DNA of 64,000 nucleotides from Reinekea marina (GCF_030409715.1 NZ_JAUFQI010000001.1:3026501-3090500); one strand, 5' to 3'; positions 40,264-48,990 are shown, counted from the stretch's first letter. The notes: generated from the letters alone by a model not told the origin. Translations and numbers: made by a program.

Positions 40264-40575
40264 ATGAAAAAACAGGTATCCGACAAAACCCAACAAGAAG
40301 CACTTCAAGTCGCTAAAGCGACGGCTCGCTCAGGCCAAACCAAAGAGCAAACCAAGCTGATTGCCAAGGGTGTCGAAAAGGGCATTGCTGAGTATAAAAA
40401 GCAACAAAAAGCCAAAGCCCGCGAGCGTGATAGAGCCAAGAAAAAAGTCGACACCCATGCAACTGTAACCGCCAATGAAACCACAGAAAAATCTGGCGCA
40501 TTAACTTGGTTGCCGTGGGCACTGTTAGCCATTAGCTGGCTTGGTTTTATTATTTATGCCGTTTTAACCGCTTAA
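40264..40575 (+). CDS. DUF2956 family protein
   Basis: Small protein of unknown function, 103 residues from the ATG at 40264 (MKKQVSDKTQQEALQVAKAT). Highly charged N-terminal two thirds (EYKKQQKAKARERDRAKKK) and one C-terminal membrane segment (LTWLPWALLAISWLGFIIYAVLTA), so it is tail-anchored. The frame stays open back to 40186 inside the transporter gene, but the family starts at MKKQ. The stop overlaps the next gene by one base (TAATG). Confidence 0.87.
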   Translation: MKKQVSDKTQQEALQVAKATARSGQTKEQTKLIAKGVEKGIAEYKKQQKAKARERDRAKKKVDTHATVTANETTEKSGALTWLPWALLAISWLGFIIYAVLTA

Positions 40576-41243
40576 TGTTTGATCCTGCTAGCGACCCTTT
40601 TGTTGCCCCACCTTGCAACGAGGCTATCCTCACATTATTTGAAGATGACGACATTCTTGTTATCAACAAACCCAGTGGTTTGTTGAGTTTATCGGGCAAA
40701 AACCCATTAAATAAAGATTCGGTTCATTATCGGCTAAACCACAGTCGCCCGGGAATTCGGTTGCTACATCGGCTCGATCTTGGCACTTCTGGCGTCATGC
40801 TATTGGCTAAAAACAAAGCGGCCAATACCGCTCTGATGCATCAATTTCAACAACGAGCCGTGGAGAAAATCTATTTAGCTGTACTCGATGGTATCGTTGA
40901 ACAATCTGAATTTAGCATAGACCTCCCCATTGCTAGGGGTGAGTTTCCTGCGCAAATCGTGTGCGAAAATTCAGGCAAACCCGCCTTAACCAAGGGGACT
41001 GTTTTAGCGATTGATACATTGCAACAAAGCACTCGAATTCGGCTCACACCACTGACGGGGCGCACTCACCAATTGCGGCTTCACTGTAAGGCATTTGGTC
41101 ACCCTATTTTGGGCTGCGACATTTACAAACAAGGTCAAAGCGAAGCGAAAGCACCAAGATTACTGCTGCATGCGTATAGCCTAAGCTTTGTACACCCCGT
41201 TCACGGTGAAAATATGAAACTAATGGCCGACTGCCCGTTTTAA
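40575..41243 (+). CDS. rluA: RluA-family pseudouridine synthase
   Basis: Isomerises uridine to pseudouridine in RNA; E. coli RluA acts on 23S U746 and tRNA U32. 222 residues, the RluA length, with no S4 domain. The catalytic motif is RLLHRLDLGTSGVMLLAK (Asp in HRLD). Other family blocks are INKPSGLLSLSG, RLTPLTGRTHQLRLHCKAFG and HPILGCDIY. Position and length favour RluA over RluC/RluD; the exact target is inferred. Confidence 0.85.
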   Translation: MFDPASDPFVAPPCNEAILTLFEDDDILVINKPSGLLSLSGKNPLNKDSVHYRLNHSRPGIRLLHRLDLGTSGVMLLAKNKAANTALMHQFQQRAVEKIYLAVLDGIVEQSEFSIDLPIARGEFPAQIVCENSGKPALTKGTVLAIDTLQQSTRIRLTPLTGRTHQLRLHCKAFGHPILGCDIYKQGQSEAKAPRLLLHAYSLSFVHPVHGENMKLMADCPF

Positions 41244-41280
41244 TTGCTAAAATCAGGTTTTTGCTCATTCAAGGCACGAT

Positions 41281-41958
41281 ATGGATTTTGAAATAACAAC
41301 GGTGGATGATTCTTTTGAAATAGAGCCAATCGACTTATGGCAAACGCAGTGCTTTGTAACCAGCAACCCATACCACTCCCTGCAAAAAGAGTCTTTATTG
41401 GCCAGTATCTATAACGATGCCTCTAGCACAAACGTGGCGATCAAAAGTGAAGTGGCGACCAGTGCAAAACAACACCTTAAAGAGAGCGCGCTCGATTTTT
41501 TAACCCGTGAAGATGCCGACTTGCAGGCCCTAAACAGCTTTTTATCTGAACTTATTGTTACCGTTGCGGCCGATGTTAACAACGGCTTTTGGCCAGAACA
41601 GGCTAATGCAGAAGCGACCATAACTGAAAGTTGGTACCACATTACGCAACAGGGCGGTTACCACGATGCCCACAGCCACCCTAACTGCTCGTGGTGCGGT
41701 ATTTATTATGTTGAACCTGGCGATGTAGATACTGATCGAAAAAGTGGCGTGAACCGCTTTTACGACCCACGCAACAATGCCGACCACTATTTAGATGCAG
41801 GCAGCCAATACCTAAACAGCACCGGCATTTTAGATATGACGCCTTCAGAAGGCCAAATCGTGATTTTCCCTTCCTATTTAAAGCACTCGGCCTTACCTTA
41901 TTTTGGCCAAAAAGACCGAGTGGTCATCGCCTTTAACGCTCGTGTTGATTTTATTTAA
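41281..41958 (+). CDS. Putative 2-oxoglutarate/Fe(II) oxygenase (TIGR02466-like)
   Basis: Predicted non-haem iron dioxygenase of 225 residues. The C-terminal half has a double-stranded beta-helix pattern: WYHITQQGGYHDAHSHPNCS (His/Asp metal ligands), SWCGIYYVEPGD, RFYDPRNNADH, and SEGQIVIFPSYLKHSALPY followed by RVVIAFNARVDF (distal His and 2-oxoglutarate-binding Arg). The substrate is unknown; the family is frequent in marine bacteria and cyanophages. Convergent with the nitroreductase gene, only 4 bp between the stops. Confidence 0.8.
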   Translation: MDFEITTVDDSFEIEPIDLWQTQCFVTSNPYHSLQKESLLASIYNDASSTNVAIKSEVATSAKQHLKESALDFLTREDADLQALNSFLSELIVTVAADVNNGFWPEQANAEATITESWYHITQQGGYHDAHSHPNCSWCGIYYVEPGDVDTDRKSGVNRFYDPRNNADHYLDAGSQYLNSTGILDMTPSEGQIVIFPSYLKHSALPYFGQKDRVVIAFNARVDFI

Positions 41959-41962
41959 ACGG

Positions 41963-42634
41963 CTAGTCTAAAAAAGTCGCAATCTCTTCTAGGGGCTTTT
42001 TCTCAATACTGGGCACTTGGCAATTATCCTCAGGGTAGCCAGCCACTAATATCATATAAGGTCGCTCATCTTTAGGGCGTTTGAGTATTTGGTTTAAAAA
42101 TTTCATCGGACTTGGCGTGTGCGTCAAGGTAGCAACTCCGGCCTGATGCAGCGCATTAATTAAAAAGCCCGATGCAATGCCCACCGATTCAGAGGTGTAA
42201 TAGTGCTTTAGCTTTTGGCCTTGATCATCGTAGGTGAATTTCTGCAAAAAGATCACGATGAGATGCGATGCTCGCTCCAAGAAGGGCTTATCAGCATCTG
42301 TACCTAGGTGAGACAGCGCATCTAGCCACTCTTCGGGGGCTTTATTGCTGTAAAACTCCCGCTCCTCTTCTTCTGCGGCCTCACGAATTTGCTTTTTAAT
42401 ATCGGGGTTTTTCACCACCACAAAGTGCCATGGCTGCATGTTAGCGCCATTGGGCGCGGTACCCGCGGCTAGTAACGCTTGTTGAATTACGGCATCGGGC
42501 ACTTGTTTATCGGAAAAATCCCGGACGGATCGGCGTTTTTTGATGTCACGATAAAAGCCTTCCGCTCGTTTTATCATCTCAGCTTCAGGCAATTCGATAT
42601 AATCGAGTGGCTGTGGGTTATAGTCATTATTCAT
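41963..42634 (-). CDS. Nitroreductase-family flavoprotein
   Basis: FMN-dependent oxidoreductase of 223 residues from the ATG at 42634 ([10 protein letters not shown]); the frame opens with a TTG at 42643. [21 protein letters not shown] is the N-terminal FMN phosphate site and [18 protein letters not shown] the second site. The C-terminal [23 protein letters not shown] and length resemble the iodotyrosine-deiodinase-like branch as I recall it. Substrate unknown; single gene. Confidence 0.87.
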   Translation of the reverse strand: MNNDYNPQPLDYIELPEAEMIKRAEGFYRDIKKRRSVRDFSDKQVPDAVIQQALLAAGTAPNGANMQPWHFVVVKNPDIKKQIREAAEEEEREFYSNKAPEEWLDALSHLGTDADKPFLERASHLIVIFLQKFTYDDQGQKLKHYYTSESVGIASGFLINALHQAGVATLTHTPSPMKFLNQILKRPKDERPYMILVAGYPEDNCQVPSIEKKPLEEIATFLD

Positions 42635-42794
42635 TATTCTCAAACTCGCTATTAAACGGTGTTTTGGTGTTATTCCATCAGGTCTAACATAGTAGATTTA
42701 CCCTATTTTTGACAACCGTTTCTGCACTGCCCTAGGTTTTGTGGCATTGCGCCCCTATAATGGGTGTTTTGAATGTTAGGTAAAACGCCGGTCC

Positions 42795-43496
42795 ATGAAA
42801 TTGTTTAAAAAACGCTATCGCAACCAGCTCGAAAAGTGGAACGCGACACCCGATAATACCGGCTCTAAACTTGGTCATTTTTACGATCGGCATTTTGTAG
42901 ACCATGCCTTTATTCGGGCACTCAACCGAAATTTTCATGCCTTAGACTCGCATGTTTACCGAGGTGCTCAACCCTCGCCTCGGTTTATAAAACATTTAAA
43001 AGCATTGGGTTTTAAAACCATTATTAATTTACGAGGTGAGCACCGTTCGGCCAGCTATACGCTGGAAAAGCAAGCCTGTGAACAATACGGTGTCACCTTA
43101 ATCAACACTAAATTAAATTCACGTCGCATTCCAGAACCAGCCGAACTAAAACAATGGCTGGCTTATGTTCGTGAATGTGAAAAACCCATGATGTTTCATT
43201 GTAAATCCGGTGCCGATCGTGCGGGTATTGCAGCGGCCATGTACCTATTAATAATGACCGACCAAGGCATCGATGCGGCAAAAAAACAGCTGAGCTTGCG
43301 CTATTATCATTTAAGCCACTCAAAAACCGGTATTTTGGATCACTTTATAAATGCCTATGCCGATTTCAATGCAAAAACACCCACGCCCTTTATGGAATGG
43401 TACGAACACCATTGCGACCGCGACGCAATAACTCAATCATTCAAACCCTCAACATTTTCTAATTGGATCGTCGAAAAGGTATTACACCGTGAGTAA
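42795..43496 (+). CDS. Dual-specificity/tyrosine-phosphatase-like protein
   Basis: Cysteine phosphatase of 233 residues. The P-loop FHCKSGADRAG gives Cys136-X5-Arg142, the catalytic signature, with LGFKTIINLRGEH upstream, as in bacterial DSP-type phosphatases. No signal peptide, so cytoplasmic or membrane-peripheral. The stop overlaps the next gene, an MsbA-type ABC exporter, by 8 bp; the two are almost certainly co-translated, suggesting a common substrate or regulation, possibly a phosphorylated lipid or glycan. Confidence 0.85.
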   Translation: MKLFKKRYRNQLEKWNATPDNTGSKLGHFYDRHFVDHAFIRALNRNFHALDSHVYRGAQPSPRFIKHLKALGFKTIINLRGEHRSASYTLEKQACEQYGVTLINTKLNSRRIPEPAELKQWLAYVRECEKPMMFHCKSGADRAGIAAAMYLLIMTDQGIDAAKKQLSLRYYHLSHSKTGILDHFINAYADFNAKTPTPFMEWYEHHCDRDAITQSFKPSTFSNWIVEKVLHRE

Positions 43497-45225
43497 CCCC
43501 CAAGGTTCACAACTTATTAAACGGCTATGGCGCGATTACACTCGTAAGCACAGTTTAAAACTGATTATTGCCATCTTCTTTATGTTGCTCGAAGGGTACG
43601 CCATGTACATCTTCGTCAAAACGCTGCAACCGATGTTCGATGTTATTTTTATCGCTGGTGATGAAAGCCAAATTTGGCCCATTACCCTAGCCGTTTGCGG
43701 CGTGTTTGTGATTCGTGGAGTGGGTTCGTTTATTCACCGCTCATTAATGGTAAAAACTGGCGTGCTCATTGTGGGTGACTTGCAGCGCAACCTAACCAGG
43801 CATTTATTGTCTCTCGATGTTTCCTTTTTTAACAAACACTCCCCTGGCGAGCTGATTGAACGGGTTAGAGGAGATACGCAAGCGCTACAAGGCTTTGCCA
43901 GTACTACTTTGCTTACTTTAGGCCGAGATACAGCGCTTTTAGTAGCTATGTTAAGCAATGCCATCGCCGTAGATTTAATGTGGACGCTGATGATTTTTGT
44001 CGGCTTCCCATTGTTAATTTTACCCATTGGCATTTTGCAAAAACTAATACGAAAGCAAACACGAAAAGCCCGCAGCGCTTCGGCGCAACTCTCTACTCGG
44101 CTAGATGAAATTTTTCATGGCATTAAGGCCATTAAACTAAACAACTTAGCCAAACACGAAGACGGTCGTTTTTATTCAGGTGTGAATTCGTTTGTTAAAA
44201 CCCAGATGAAATCAGAATACAGCCGCGCGGCTATGCCTTCCTTCATAGACATCATTGCGGGGGTTGGCTTTATTGCGGTTATTTATTACGGCGGCCAAGA
44301 GATCATTGCCGGTGAAAAAACCGCGGGGGCTTTCATGCAGTTTTTTACCGCCATTGCGTTAGTGTTAGACCCGATTCGACGGTTAACAAATATATCCGGT
44401 GCCATTCAAGGGGCCATTGCAAACCTTGAGCGCATTTATTTTTTGTTTGATCAAAAGCCCAAGCCGCGTTTAGCCGTTACAGAAAAGGCGTTAGAAAACC
44501 CTTATGGCGACATAAAGTTCAAAGACGTTGAATTTGGCTATACAGATCAACCCGTGCTCAACAAACTCAGCTTTAAAGCGCCCGGCGGTAAAACCACAGC
44601 TTTTGTGGGCCCTAGTGGCGCAGGTAAATCGACCCTCTTTAATATTCTTACGCTATTAGAGCTACCCAGTGCAGGGCAAATCACCATTGGTGATCAAGAC
44701 ATCTCTAAGGTAGACACTAAAGCCTTGCGCCATGAAATAGCGGTGGTCTCTCAAGAGTCGGCCTTATTTGATGAATCGCTTTACGAAAATATTAAACTCG
44801 GTGACTTAGAAGGCGATGATGAAGCGGTGGCGAATGCCGCCAAAGCCGCGTTGGTCTCAAAGTTTGCCGATAGCCTTCCCGACCAACTCGATACTCTGGC
44901 AGGGCCACGAGGTTCTAATTTATCGGGCGGTCAACGCCAACGCGTTATTATTGCCCGGGCCTTGCTAAGGGACGCACCGATTTTGTTGTTAGATGAAGCC
45001 ACCTCGGCATTAGATAATCACACCGAGCAAAAAATTCAGGCTTTATTAGATGACTTTGCGAAAGATAAAACCACGCTCGTTATTGCACATCGGCTAACCA
45101 CCGTCATGAATGCCGATTTAATTCACGTTATGCACAATGGGCAAATTGTTGAAAGCGGTACACATGAAGAGTTGCTCGCACTGAATAATCATTATGCGGC
45201 ACTGCACACCACACTAGAGCGTTAG
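43489..45225 (+). CDS. MsbA-type ABC exporter (fused permease-ATPase)
   Basis: Half-size ABC exporter of 578 residues from a GTG at 43489. The membrane domain (about 20-320, six segments) precedes an ATPase domain with Walker A GPSGAGKST at 374-382, Q-loop VVSQESALFDESLYENI, signature LSGGQRQR at 478-485 and Walker B ILLLDEATSALD. Length and layout match MsbA (lipid A flippase), but the usual lpxK neighbour is absent and a phosphatase gene is coupled upstream, so it may be a paralogue with another amphipathic substrate. Confidence 0.9.
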   Translation: MSNPQGSQLIKRLWRDYTRKHSLKLIIAIFFMLLEGYAMYIFVKTLQPMFDVIFIAGDESQIWPITLAVCGVFVIRGVGSFIHRSLMVKTGVLIVGDLQRNLTRHLLSLDVSFFNKHSPGELIERVRGDTQALQGFASTTLLTLGRDTALLVAMLSNAIAVDLMWTLMIFVGFPLLILPIGILQKLIRKQTRKARSASAQLSTRLDEIFHGIKAIKLNNLAKHEDGRFYSGVNSFVKTQMKSEYSRAAMPSFIDIIAGVGFIAVIYYGGQEIIAGEKTAGAFMQFFTAIALVLDPIRRLTNISGAIQGAIANLERIYFLFDQKPKPRLAVTEKALENPYGDIKFKDVEFGYTDQPVLNKLSFKAPGGKTTAFVGPSGAGKSTLFNILTLLELPSAGQITIGDQDISKVDTKALRHEIAVVSQESALFDESLYENIKLGDLEGDDEAVANAAKAALVSKFADSLPDQLDTLAGPRGSNLSGGQRQRVIIARALLRDAPILLLDEATSALDNHTEQKIQALLDDFAKDKTTLVIAHRLTTVMNADLIHVMHNGQIVESGTHEELLALNNHYAALHTTLER

Positions 45226-45256
45226 CTACGATTTATTAAAAATCATCTAAACACAA

Positions 45257-45282
45257 AAAAGCGCACGAATATGTGCGCTTTT
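45257..45282. terminator. Bidirectional terminator between the ABC exporter and the lipoprotein gene
   Basis: Ten-bp stem AAAAGCGCAC / GTGCGCTTTT with a 6-nt loop and A/T runs on both sides, placed between two convergent genes. Confidence 0.85.
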
Positions 45283-45308
45283 AAAATGACATTAACACCA
45301 TTACAAGA

Positions 45309-45830
45309 TTACAATTTGAGCTTGATTTTAAAGGTTGCTACCGCTTCAATCGTAGTATTCTCCTGTGGTGGTTCACCTTGGGCTTCGACCGTAATTTTTG
45401 TCTTCTCTGCTCGTAAATATTTACCAATTTCAGAATCCGCGAAGACATCTAAATAAAGTAATCGAACATCGGTATTTGTGCCATCCTCTATTCGTGCAAT
45501 TTCGATTTTCGTATCACTCTCTCCATCGCTAATATACACTTTCATAGAGCTTATAAATTCTAGAGTTTGCCCATCAGGATCCGTGACCTCTAATGTAAAT
45601 CCCGTTAGGTAAGACTCCCCGATATTGTTCTTAGAAGCATTATTATTTTCAAACTCTTGTGAGCTACTTACATCAAATGAGACAAAGTTTTCGAACCCCA
45701 ATGCTGTAAATGTATTGAAAAGCGAGCTCTTCTGAACCGTAGTCTCAGATTCAACATCCACGATCACTGTCGTTAATGAATCGCATGAGCTTAGAAAAAA
45801 CATCAATGCAATCGCTGCAATATTTTTCAT
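45309..45830 (-). CDS. Hypothetical lipoprotein
   Basis: 173 residues. The signal peptide ends in lipobox LSSC (Cys at about 16); the next residue is Asp (C-D), the inner-membrane retention signal by the E. coli rule. The mature part is beta-rich and acidic, with FTLEVTDPDGQTLEFISSMKV and a repeated Thr/Glu pattern toward the C-terminus. I do not recognise a named family, though similar sequences occur as secreted proteins in myxobacteria-like genomes (recollection). Downstream of the membrane protein and padR genes (34-bp gap), likely the same transcript. Confidence 0.75.
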   Translation of the reverse strand: MKNIAAIALMFFLSSCDSLTTVIVDVESETTVQKSSLFNTFTALGFENFVSFDVSSSQEFENNNASKNNIGESYLTGFTLEVTDPDGQTLEFISSMKVYISDGESDTKIEIARIEDGTNTDVRLLYLDVFADSEIGKYLRAEKTKITVEAQGEPPQENTTIEAVATFKIKLKL

Positions 45831-45864
45831 CTACTTCTACCCTCTCTTTGAAAAAATAGTTTTG

Positions 45865-46812
45865 TTAGTTTTGCTTTGTTTCTTTTTTAGCTAAATAATA
45901 GAGGTGAGTTGCACCATCCCAACCAATGATCACTATTGCGATCAATAACGCAACCTCTACACCCGTGTTAACACCCACCATGATATCGCTGAAGTTTTCT
46001 TTATCGACAACGTTTGCAACCGTTAACAAATTTTCGGTTTTTAGCAATATAGCGAGCACGCCAATCCACACCAAATTGAGTATTAAATTACACACTCGAA
46101 GACTCGCTCGCCACCATCCTTGAGCAAGTTTTGCGGCGGCTAATAAAATATCGAGTACCAATAACAAAACGATGGCTCCGATTAAAAACTCTGATATTGT
46201 CATTGATACATCGGTCAACCAGATACCATCGTGTCGAATCATACTTGGTAGCTCAATTGCGCCTGTGATCCATAATAACATAATGGCCGATACGTTAAGT
46301 TCGACGAGCGTCTCAACTTTTGGAATTTTCTTGTTCTGGCTTTGTTGAACCAATGTGTGAGCATTCCATTTATCGAGCCAACTGGCACGCTCCCCCATGC
46401 GCTCTAAAATGACAAAAACAACGCCAATCGCCAGTACGGCATTCATATAGGTACCCGGTATACCGAGCAAACTTTGCAATAGCGGTTGAATCACCTTATC
46501 AGAACTCCACACTCCCAGTGAAAAAAGTGAAATATGAATAACCGCGACAACTAGCGCCGCTATTTTTATGGCTTCTATAAAGCTTAAATACATGCCAGGA
46601 CCAATAAGGTACATCGGTTCATCTTGCCCTAACCGAGTCGCCATGCGTATTGGGTGAGGCTGCTGTTGAATAAAGTCAACTGGCTCAACGTTAGCTTCTT
46701 GCTCTTCAAACTGTTCTGAAAGAGAATCAAATAATTCGTCTGCGGTATCAGAACGAAGCTTTGCCGGTAAATAACTGGCCACTTTATCTGCGTATGCGCG
46801 AATAATATCCAT
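45865..46812 (-). CDS. PadR-linked multi-pass membrane protein (HAAS-like N-terminus)
   Basis: 315 residues. A soluble N-terminal region (about 1-75; YADKVASYLPAKLRSDTADEL) resembles the small helical domains of proteins paired with PadR regulators. Five to six membrane segments follow from about 80 to 310. The gene starts 10 bp after the padR stop, so the pair is an operon. In characterised systems such partners are regulated membrane proteins or anti-sigma-like sensors; here the role is inferred from context only. Confidence 0.7.
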   Translation of the reverse strand: MDIIRAYADKVASYLPAKLRSDTADELFDSLSEQFEEQEANVEPVDFIQQQPHPIRMATRLGQDEPMYLIGPGMYLSFIEAIKIAALVVAVIHISLFSLGVWSSDKVIQPLLQSLLGIPGTYMNAVLAIGVVFVILERMGERASWLDKWNAHTLVQQSQNKKIPKVETLVELNVSAIMLLWITGAIELPSMIRHDGIWLTDVSMTISEFLIGAIVLLLVLDILLAAAKLAQGWWRASLRVCNLILNLVWIGVLAILLKTENLLTVANVVDKENFSDIMVGVNTGVEVALLIAIVIIGWDGATHLYYLAKKETKQN

Positions 46813-46822
46813 GTTGTAGCTC

Positions 46823-47170
46823 CTATTTTTTATCCAAAATTCGGTGAATGGTGGTGTTCATAGCCTGCCATTCATCACTTAACGCCGTTAAAACGTCTAA
46901 ACCCAGCTCATTTAACCTGTAAAACCGCTTTTTGCGATTACTCTCTACCCGCCATTCACTGTCTAACAGACCTTGTTTTTGCAACCGGCGAACGAGTGGG
47001 TACAAAGTCCCTTCATCCATCGCTAGGCCCTTAACTTCAAGGCTCTTACGAAGAGAATAACCGTAATGCTCTTCTCTTAGTTGCCCAAGCACCGCCAATA
47101 CAATGACCCCTCGCCTAAGCTCAAGGCGCATTTTTTCTAGCACTTCCTGAAACTCAATACTGTTTGCCAT
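46823..47170 (-). CDS. PadR-family transcriptional regulator
   Basis: 115 residues, PadR-s1 size. Winged helix with GVIVLAVLGQLREEHYGYSLRKSLEVKGLAMDEGTL split over helices 1-3, LYPLVRRLQKQGLLDSEW (recognition helix and wing) and KKRFYRLNELG. A dimerisation helix ends the chain. First gene of the padR/membrane protein/lipoprotein run. The start codon lies inside a 13-bp inverted-repeat operator candidate, so it probably autoregulates. Confidence 0.92.
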   Translation of the reverse strand: MANSIEFQEVLEKMRLELRRGVIVLAVLGQLREEHYGYSLRKSLEVKGLAMDEGTLYPLVRRLQKQGLLDSEWRVESNRKKRFYRLNELGLDVLTALSDEWQAMNTTIHRILDKK

Positions 47171-47203
47171 ATACTGTGCACCACATAGTGTATGGCAAAC
47201 AGT
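47159..47203. promoter_or_regulatory. Large palindrome over the padR start (probable PadR operator)
   Basis: Perfect 13-bp arms ACTGTTTGCCATA (47159-47171) and its inverse (47191-47203) flank a 19-bp centre that itself contains ATACTGTG and CACATAGTGTAT, close to the PadR-type ATACT...AGTAT half sites. The left arm includes the padR start codon. Autoregulation is inferred. Confidence 0.65.
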
Positions 47204-47382
47204 TTAACTAATTGGAACGGAAGTGCAAGTGTTGTACAGAAATTATTTAGGGAATTAGGTAGAGACTACAGTAGTGGGTAGTTAATGTGCGCCGTTCACA
47301 TATATGATTACCAACACAGAGAGGACATCGGCACAAACGACCGATACAGAGGGAACACCTGCGAATAGCGGCTCCTGAACGA

Positions 47383-48387
47383 TTAGCCGATCATCTGAAC
47401 AGCGCTTAATTCGGCCTCTACAACCTGGTTCTTGCCTAGTTTTTTAGCCCCATACATAGCATCGTCTGTGCGAGCAATCCATTGATCAACGGTTTCTCCA
47501 AGACGATATTGGGATACCCCGAACGAGGCCGTCACAGTTAGTTTATTGCTAAAAAAGGAATCCGCGACCAGTAATTGTAATTCAGCAGCGAGTTTGTTGG
47601 CTGTTTCGGCGCTCGCATGATTTGCAAGGACTATAAATTCATCTCCTCCTAAGCGAAAAAGGTGATCGGTTGCTCTAATTCTTAGTCGAATCCTATCAGC
47701 AAATTCTCGAAGTAATTGATCACCAGCCAGATGCCCGAATTGATCATTTATATTTTTGAAATCGTCTAAATCAATAATTAAAAGAGACATTAAGTGACCA
47801 TCTCGCTGCGATGCCGCCACTCCCTTTTCCAAATGATCTCTAAGCGCGATCCGATTGCCGGCCTGAGTCAACGAATCTGTTCGCGAAAGCTTCTGCATCG
47901 CATCACGCTGTCGATTTCTCTGAGTAGCAAAAATAAACGTAAACAATGCGGTAGCAAAGAGCGAAAGCCCCACCTTGGCTAACTCTAAATTGGTCAAGCT
48001 CGGGGAAAGATAGTAACTGATAGTTAACGTTGATAATAAGGTTAGAACCAATGCAGCTGCTGGTGTTGCCAAGAAAAACGCTGAAATAAAGACCGGGTAG
48101 AGAAAATACAGATCAGCCCGACTTAAGAGCATGGTGTTCGCGGTCATTCCCACCAAAGCAATCAACGCAATAAAGGTTCCAATTCCCTGCGTTTTCCCAG
48201 TCTTCCAGACGTAACGAATGCCAAAAACTGAAGTGACCACCCCAATAAAGTCGATGATTGCTACTACGTACTCTCCTGAAAATAAGCGAATAAACGTGAA
48301 GGGGACTAAACCTGTTAAACAAACTATGCATATACCAATAACGATAAGTTGTTCTGGGGAGCGTTTGAACATAAATCCGTTGTCCAT
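47383..48387 (-). CDS. Membrane-bound diguanylate cyclase
   Basis: Makes c-di-GMP. 334 residues: six hydrophobic segments in the first 155 residues (a membrane sensor of MASE-like layout, not assigned to a named type), then a GGDEF domain with RLGGDEF (GGDEF at 247-251) and an allosteric I-site RATD (238-241), five residues upstream as in feedback-inhibited cyclases. SRTDSLTQAGNR marks the domain start. Active-site residues are intact. Single gene. Confidence 0.92.
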   Translation of the reverse strand: MDNGFMFKRSPEQLIVIGICIVCLTGLVPFTFIRLFSGEYVVAIIDFIGVVTSVFGIRYVWKTGKTQGIGTFIALIALVGMTANTMLLSRADLYFLYPVFISAFFLATPAAALVLTLLSTLTISYYLSPSLTNLELAKVGLSLFATALFTFIFATQRNRQRDAMQKLSRTDSLTQAGNRIALRDHLEKGVAASQRDGHLMSLLIIDLDDFKNINDQFGHLAGDQLLREFADRIRLRIRATDHLFRLGGDEFIVLANHASAETANKLAAELQLLVADSFFSNKLTVTASFGVSQYRLGETVDQWIARTDDAMYGAKKLGKNQVVEAELSAVQMIG

Positions 48388-48653
48388 AAAAAATTAGTAT
48401 CGAATAGACCACTTTAACCCCTGGCTCATAAATCAACAACTACTCGTCTTTAACTAACAGATTTATTTTTACGGCCTCTATTGCTTGTAGTAAGTGTAAT
48501 TAACTTAATGTTTTTTACTGTTTTTCAATCTTTTGAATCGGGCTACCTTTATATCCGCTTTTGGTATGAGAGAAAATCCTGAAACCGTATTAATGAAGCT
48601 TTTATGGGCAGCATGTGAAGTAGAAGCCACTGCCTAGAACTCACCAAACACAT
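48388..48653. other. Non-coding stretch upstream of the diguanylate cyclase gene
   Basis: AT-rich; it must hold the cyclase promoter. I see no intact gene. The right part reads as the frame-shifted tail of the LuxR remnant. Confidence 0.4.
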
Positions 48654-48827
48654 ACAATTATTACTGACGGAATTTGAGCAAAAATTGAAAGAACCGATAT
48701 GTAGAATTGAAATAATTGTCGCGTAACTAATAACCAGATTTTCTGAAATATTTTTGGCTGAGCGCTTCATCAGTATTAAATCTAACATCTGTTGCTCACG
48801 AGCCGTTAGCTTCGAACAAACGCCTTT
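48654..48827 (-). pseudogene. Remnant of a LuxR-type HTH regulator
   Basis: On the minus strand SKLTAREQQMLDLILMKRSA, then KNISENLVISYAT, match the first half of a LuxR C-terminal DNA-binding domain (LTxRExxVLxLI...S..EIA..L.IS..TV). A stop (48828-48830) cuts the N-terminal side and the in-frame continuation degenerates. The missing HTH end appears in another frame (TYRFFQFLLKFRQ, like TYNIF-x-K-x-V in CsgD-type proteins), indicating a frameshift. It has no intact receiver or ligand domain. Real as coding relic, not functional. Confidence 0.6.
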
Positions 48828-48873
48828 TTAGAACGCACTCACTGTACCACTTTCTTTTTTATTTTTTACTAAG

Positions 48874-48972
48874 TTACGTATTGGCAGTGATTACACGGTG
48901 TCCGCCTTCAGCCAGTACTTCGCACAGTGAACGACCAATAAAGCCACTTTTACCGGTAACAAGACTGTTCAT
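48874..48972 (-). pseudogene. N-terminal stub of a NAD-dependent epimerase/dehydratase
   Basis: A 32-codon frame starting at an ATG (MNSLVTGKSGFIGRSLCEVL, then AEGGHRV) reproduces the first strand, the GxxGFIG dinucleotide loop and first helix of extended SDR epimerases, with GK-S in place of the usual GA-T. It ends at a stop right after strand two. The rest of the enzyme is missing. It lies 18 bp downstream of the DUF6435 gene, in the same direction. Confidence 0.6.
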
Positions 48973-48990
48973 TGAACGGCTCTTATAATT

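Noticed and set aside
43489..45225. Naming the ABC exporter msbA outright
   Set aside because: Size and motifs fit, but lpxK is missing and the coupled phosphatase is unusual, so a paralogue is equally possible.
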